Of a stretch of 64,000 bases of DNA, positions 59,801 through 64,000 are shown in pieces. How positions within the stretch are numbered: the first letter of the stretch is position 1; each line of letters opens with the position of its first letter. The position numbers and the translations under genes are program-made. This stretch comes from Channallabes apus (lineage: Eukaryota > Chordata > Actinopteri > Siluriformes > Clariidae). A model generated the notes under the pieces. The model saw nothing but the letters and a program-made list of their open reading frames with translations. It searched no databases and was not told the origin of the DNA. The DNA is taken from NCBI GenBank assembly GCA_030522415.1, contig CM060107.1, positions 7,401,347-7,465,346 on the forward strand. The letters run 5' to 3'.

Positions 59801-60320
59801 ACTGATAAACCAAGACCTGCTCCTTTTTAAGGCAAAATTTATTAAAAAATCTTTGCTTGATTATTCAAAGTCAGCAAACAAACAAATTTTCACTCGTTTG
59901 TTCGTGTGTCTGAAGCTCCTTGGATGGAACATACTGTACAAAAAGCCTGTGGTTAGACTATGACCTGTGCACTGCAGAACCCTGATATTACATAACCTGC
60001 TTCTCCTCAGCCTACACCCTGCAGTGCCCACCACGTGAAACCTCTATATTCACATCCCCCTTGAAAGAAAAGAAGGGAAAAAAAGGAAAGTATGAACACG
60101 CCCTCGCAGTGTTACAATGATGTGCATCGCCGAACTACTCTGTGTGTTGGACATTTTATGATTTTATATAATATCACACACAGAAGGTAAACATTATTGG
60201 CACTAAAAGGGATGAAACACCGTGTGTGGTTTTCTCAGAGTGAAAAAAATTGACCATTATTTTACATAAGTTCACTTTGCCATAGAAAGTCCTTCCCCAT
60301 AAATTGATGCAGATGTTAAA
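59801..60320. other. No gene seen
   Basis: Unassigned DNA. Confidence 0.45.
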
Positions 60321-61690
60321 CTAACCATGTCAGATCACAACCTAGAATACTTTACTCCCCTTGAAGAGAATGAACTAATTTCATCCATCCTGTGTATTAG
60401 ATCCTATACCGACACATATTTTCTCAAACAGATAGTGCCGGAAATAACAGAATCCATGTTTAAAATAATGAATTCTTCACTCAGCATTGGGTATGTCCCA
60501 AAACTTTTAAATTAGCAGTTATTAAACCGATAATTAAGAAGTCTGACCTCGAACCCTGTCAGCTGTCCAATTGCAGGCCAATATCAAACCTCCCCTTTAT
60601 CTCTAAGATTCTGGAAAACATAGAAATAGCATACAAGAACTGTATCAGTCAGGATTTAGGCCTGATCACAACACAGAGACAGCACTCGTTAAAGTAGTAA
60701 ATTACCTACTATTGGCATCTGACCAGGGTTGCATCTCTATGCTTGTGTTACTTGACCTCAGTGCAGCTTTTGACACCATTGATCATAGGAATTAAGGGAA
60801 CAGGCCACTGCTTTTTCCCTTTACATGCTTCCTTTGGGCAACATAATCCGTAAGCATGGTATTAGTTTTCATTGTTATGCTGACGACACACAGTTATATG
60901 TCTCAGCAAAACCAGATGGGAAAAACCAGCAAGTGTAACAGTGAAAGGTGTGATTATAAATTCTAGTCTTTCATTTGAAGCTCATGTAGATAATATCACC
61001 AGGATAGCATTCTTTCACCTCAGAGATATTGCCAAGTTAAGGAATATATGGTCACTAAACGATGCAGAAAAACTAGTTCATGCTTTTATCACCTCTAGGA
61101 AGGACTATTGTTACGCCTTACTGTCTGGTTGTTCAACTAGATGCATAAACAAGCTTCAGCTAGTCCAGAATGCAGCAGCGAGAGTCCTCACAAGAACCAG
61201 AAGATACGAGCACATCTCCCCTGTCCTATCTTCACTTCATTGGCTCCCTGTGAAATTCCACAATTTTGAATTTTAAAGCACAACTTTTGACATATAAAGC
61301 ATTAAATGGTCTCCGCCGCAGTGTCTGAGTGAACTGCTAGTGTCTTACGATTCGCCACGCCTACTTCTCTCAAAGGATGCAGGCTGCTTGTCAGTACCAC
61401 GTATTATGAAAACTACAGCAGGGGGCAGAGTTAGGGCAGACCCAAAATTATGGAATAGCCTTCCAAATGGTGTTCGGGACTCAGACACAGTCTCAGTGTT
61501 TAAGTCTAGGCTAAAAACCTATTCATTTAGCCAAGCATTTTTATAAATAGATTTGCCTTATTTATTATACAGGGACTATCTGAGCATTTTGATTCATACA
61601 CATTCACATTTCATACAAACTTTGTGTGCTGCTTCGCGACAATGACAAGTGTTAAAAGCACTATACAAATAAGATTTCATTATTAATAAT
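60321..61690 (+). pseudogene. L2-like LINE, internally deleted copy with 3' tail
   Basis: The first part (60327-60515) is the region before the RT domain. 60520-60790 contains PCQLSNCRPISNLPFIS-type sequence and [15 protein letters not shown] (motif A), after which the frame jumps to the Tyr-Ala-Asp-Asp box near 60876-60890 (CYADDTQLY). 60941-61276 holds LNDAEKLVHAFITSRKDYC and INKLQLVQNAAARVLTRT, and 61340-61546 the C-terminal ADPKLWNSLPNGVRDSD. The section between motif A and the catalytic box is deleted. The 3' tail at 61573-61690 ends GTTAAAAGCACTATACAAAT, like copies A-C. Several stops. Confidence 0.88.
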
Positions 61691-61982
61691 GAGCCTCGCT
61701 ATTTCTTTCTCTTCAAGTTAATGAGACAAATATGAATGAACAAAAATCACAGTTTGTTACATCATGTTACTGAGAAACCACAATGAAGCACATAAACTCC
61801 TCAGTCCTGACAGTGTCTGAAAAATAAAATGCATTGTGCAGTAATGTATATGTAACAAATTTATTTGCCTAAATTTGTTATTTAGGCAAATATTATTATA
61901 TTATTATTTTTCCAGACCTGTCCCTTTTTGGTTTCAGCCTATTTTCCATTCATCATAATGTACCATGTGAATGAACTGTTTA
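61691..61982. other. No gene seen
   Basis: AT-rich DNA between the LINE tail and the BEL LTR. Confidence 0.5.
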
Positions 61983-62550
61983 TGTATAGGCATGTTATTC
62001 CACAGGTTTTGATGCATATCTTTTTATCGTATTTGGTTACTCACGACATGGAAGTCCATTGGTCTCTTTGTCTCTTATTTTATTTTCAGCATCAAAGATT
62101 CAACACTTTGTTCAGTTGTCTTGAGTAAATCCAGTAAATCGACTGCGTTTACAACAACCAATTTGCTGTATCTGTTAGCTTACGGTTTCTTACTTTTACA
62201 ACAACCTATTTGCTGTATCTGTAGGTTACGTTGGTTTAAGTTGGCTTACGGTCAAAAACTTGTGTTCTCCCCAACTTCCATATCTAGACTGACTTTTTAC
62301 AGTTACATAGTCATGCAACTACAGGTAACTATGGAATGACATCACAGACATCACAAACAATACGATTGTCATAAATGGATGCTTAACTAGTAGACTTATT
62401 GCTTAATGCTTAACTAATAAACTTTATGCTTAATGCTTAACTGATAGACTTACTAATAAACTTGGTGCTTAGTGCATAACCAACAAAATACAATAAAATA
62501 AAATAAATAAACACAACAACAAATTCGCAAAGTAAACTATGGCTCTTACA
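61983..62550 (-). repeat. BEL/Pao 3' LTR
   Basis: Begins near TGTATAGGCATG and ends ACTATGGCTCTTACA at 62550 (plus-strand view). It shares several blocks with the solo LTR at 51897-52415, including GGTCTCTTTGTCTCTTATTT-type sequence, GTCTTGAGTAAATCCAG and TTTACAACAACC. It lies just beyond the integrase end, as a 3' LTR should on the minus strand. The outer boundary is set by comparison and may be off by a few bases. Confidence 0.75.
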
Positions 62551-62659
62551 ATCCAGCCCGTAATTGACAGGCAGGGAAACTGACAATTACATTTTTGTGT
62601 TGTTTTTTTTTTGATATAGCCATGAAATGAAACCTTCTTAACCTTTAAAAAATCTTTTT

Positions 62660-63509
62660 AAATCTTTTAAGTGTATAGTATTTGTCTCAAAGTGTTTAGA
62701 TTTTGTGGACCAAAGAAACGGTCATAACTAATGATATAATTAACAGTCCATTTCACATACTGTATGAGGCACAGCTTGTCAATGGGTCTTTCAAGAGTAT
62801 TGGTCTTAGTTTTAACCAACACACATCTCACAAGTCCTTTTTTGTAAGAGAACACTTTCGTGATCTGTCCGATGACCCATGAATTTCTTGGGGAAGACTC
62901 GTCAATTATTAGAACTATCATCGAAAGGTTATTTCTCACTTGAGACCAATTTTGACGTTCCTGAAGCAAGGGCAAGTATTAACGCACCCATCGCTTCCAG
63001 AATAGGTCAGCAAGATACTGAATTTGCTTCCACTTGCGAGGTGCGTAAATGTCCTCTTTTTTGAAAAGTCCAGGAGGCAAGTTTGGCTGTTTTTTCATCA
63101 GCAGCAGGTGATTGGGTGTCAGGGGTTCTAGATCTGTGGGATCGTCCGTGACAGTTGTAAGGGGTCAGTCATTCATTATAGCGTCCACTTCACAGAGAAA
63201 TTTATGCAAGCTCTCATCATTTAGAGTTTGTTCATTCAGTACGGATCTCAGGATCTTTCTGACTGAGCTTATCTGCCTTTCTCATACTCCACCGAAATGA
63301 GACCCAGAAGGTGGATTGAATATCCACTGTATCCCCTTTTGCATGAGGACGCTTTCAATTTTTGACTGATTCCACTGTTGGATAGCTTTAAGTAATTCAA
63401 TCTCAGCATCTGTAAAGTTTGTTCCATTGTCACTTCTCATAATTGACACCTGACCTCTCCTGCACACAAAGCGTCGAATGGCATTCAAGCAGGAGTCTGT
63501 GTCCATTGA
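62660..63509 (-). pseudogene. BEL/Pao integrase relic (pol 3' end)
   Basis: On the minus strand, 63509-63285 reads MDTDSCLNAIRRFVCRRGQ, IMRSDNGTNF (catalytic Asp), KGIQWIFNPPSGSHFGGV and then a TGA stop (63282-63284) exactly where the conserved Trp precedes the catalytic Glu; the spacing from Asp to Glu, about 50 residues, is as in BEL/Pao integrases. After it, HKFLCEVDAI-like sequence (63210-63180) and 62975-62667 (PLLQERQNWSQVRNNLS, SSPRNSWVIGQITKVF, ERPIDKLCLI) form the C-terminal part. At least one stop and one frameshift. The N-terminal pol and gag lie beyond the RTE-like insertion at 63510 and outside the window. Confidence 0.88.
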
Positions 63510-64000
63510 CTTCTTCTTTGTCTTTCGGCTGTTCCCTTTCAGGGGTCGCCACAGCGAATCATCTGCCTCCATCTAACCCTATCCTCTGCATCCTCTTCTC
63601 TCACACCAACTAACTTCATGTCCTCTCTCACTGCATCCATAAATCTCCTCTTTGGTCTTCCTCTAGACCTCCTGCCTGGCAGTTCCAACCTCAGCATCCT
63701 TCTACCGATATATTCACCATCTCTCCTCTGAACATGTCCAAACCACCTCAATCTGGCCTCTCTGACTTTATCTCCAAAACTTCTAACATGGGTTGTCCCT
63801 CTGATGAACTGATTCTTGATCCTATCCATCCTTGTCACTCCCAAAGAGAACCTCAACATCTTCAGCTCTGCTACCTCTAGCTCTGCCTCCTGTCTTTTCT
63901 TCAGTGCCACTGTCTCTAAGCCGTAGAGCATTGCTGGTCTCACCACTGTCCTGTACACCTTTTCTTTCATTCTCGCTGATACTCTTTTATCGCACAACAC
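63510..64000 (-). pseudogene. RTE-like LINE fragment inserted in the BEL/Pao element, runs off the window
   Basis: The 3' end (TTCTTCTTTGTCTTTCGGC) joins BEL integrase sequence at about 63510. The 153-codon open frame (63539 to beyond 64000) is nearly identical to 31896-32449: VRPAMLYGLETVALKKRQ, LRWFGHVQRRDGEYIGRR, RGRPKRRFMDAVREDM. It has no stop within the window. A minus-strand open frame at 63282-63572 fuses the RTE 3' end with the integrase and is an artefact of the insertion. Confidence 0.88.

Noticed and set aside
63282..63572. Novel fusion protein
   Set aside because: It is an artefact of an RTE-like insertion into a BEL/Pao integrase.

Overview
This window looks like repeat-rich intergenic DNA of a teleost fish. 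The elements recognised include an ERV1-type provirus, DIRS-like, BEL/Pao, RTE-like, Rex1/CR1-like and L2-like retroelements, Tc1/mariner, hAT and Harbinger DNA transposons, and at least two tRNA-derived SINE families. The mixture, and the SINE with an ATTC-type tail, remind me of otophysan fish such as catfishes; that lineage guess rests on memory, not on a search. No host protein-coding gene, rRNA or true tRNA gene was found. Every coding stretch that can be named belongs to a transposable element, and nearly all are broken.

Layout. 1-3060: a short tandem array, an LTR-like promoter stretch and a minus-strand DIRS-like ORF1 relic. 3065-10165: a provirus with a tRNA-Pro primer site, broken gag-pro-pol, no recognisable env, and a foreign solo LTR inside its 3' LTR; both insertions have clear 5-bp target duplications. 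10.2-13.7 kb: an L2-like LINE fragment, then AT-rich DNA. 13.9-18.5 kb: a 2.36-kb terminal-inverted-repeat element with a promoter-like core and an 83-bp tandem array, a SINE, a mariner relic split by a hAT element (8-bp duplication), and a minisatellite with a SINE inside. 18.5-31.9 kb: mostly unassigned DNA with a GT-rich array (20.2-21.7 kb), long GT and TA microsatellites and L2-like 3' tails. 31.9-44.9 kb: RTE-like tail, a SINE split by a shrunken Harbinger element, a second hAT element, a DIRS-like element with inverted ends and a nested Tc1-like relic, and a Rex1-like fragment. 44.9-49.3 kb: a degenerate RTE-like element with a SINE inside, abutting a Rex1/CR1-like LINE whose last 365 codons are open. 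49.6-52.8 kb: a four-level nest (Tc1-like element, then an LTR, then a SINE, then a BEL LTR). 52.9-61.7 kb: a short solo LTR, purine-rich arrays, a possible conserved non-coding block, SINE and MITE fragments, and a second L2-like copy. 61.98-64.0 kb: the 3' part of a BEL/Pao element (LTR plus integrase) cut by an RTE-like copy that leaves the window.

The elements form a layered insertion history rather than a cooperating gene set. Target duplications and interrupted neighbours give the order of events at several places. I found no new biological system. The strongest leads are a provirus that was probably already defective when it inserted, the four-level nest, and the TIR element carrying a CCAAT/GC-box promoter with an ATG next to a splice donor.
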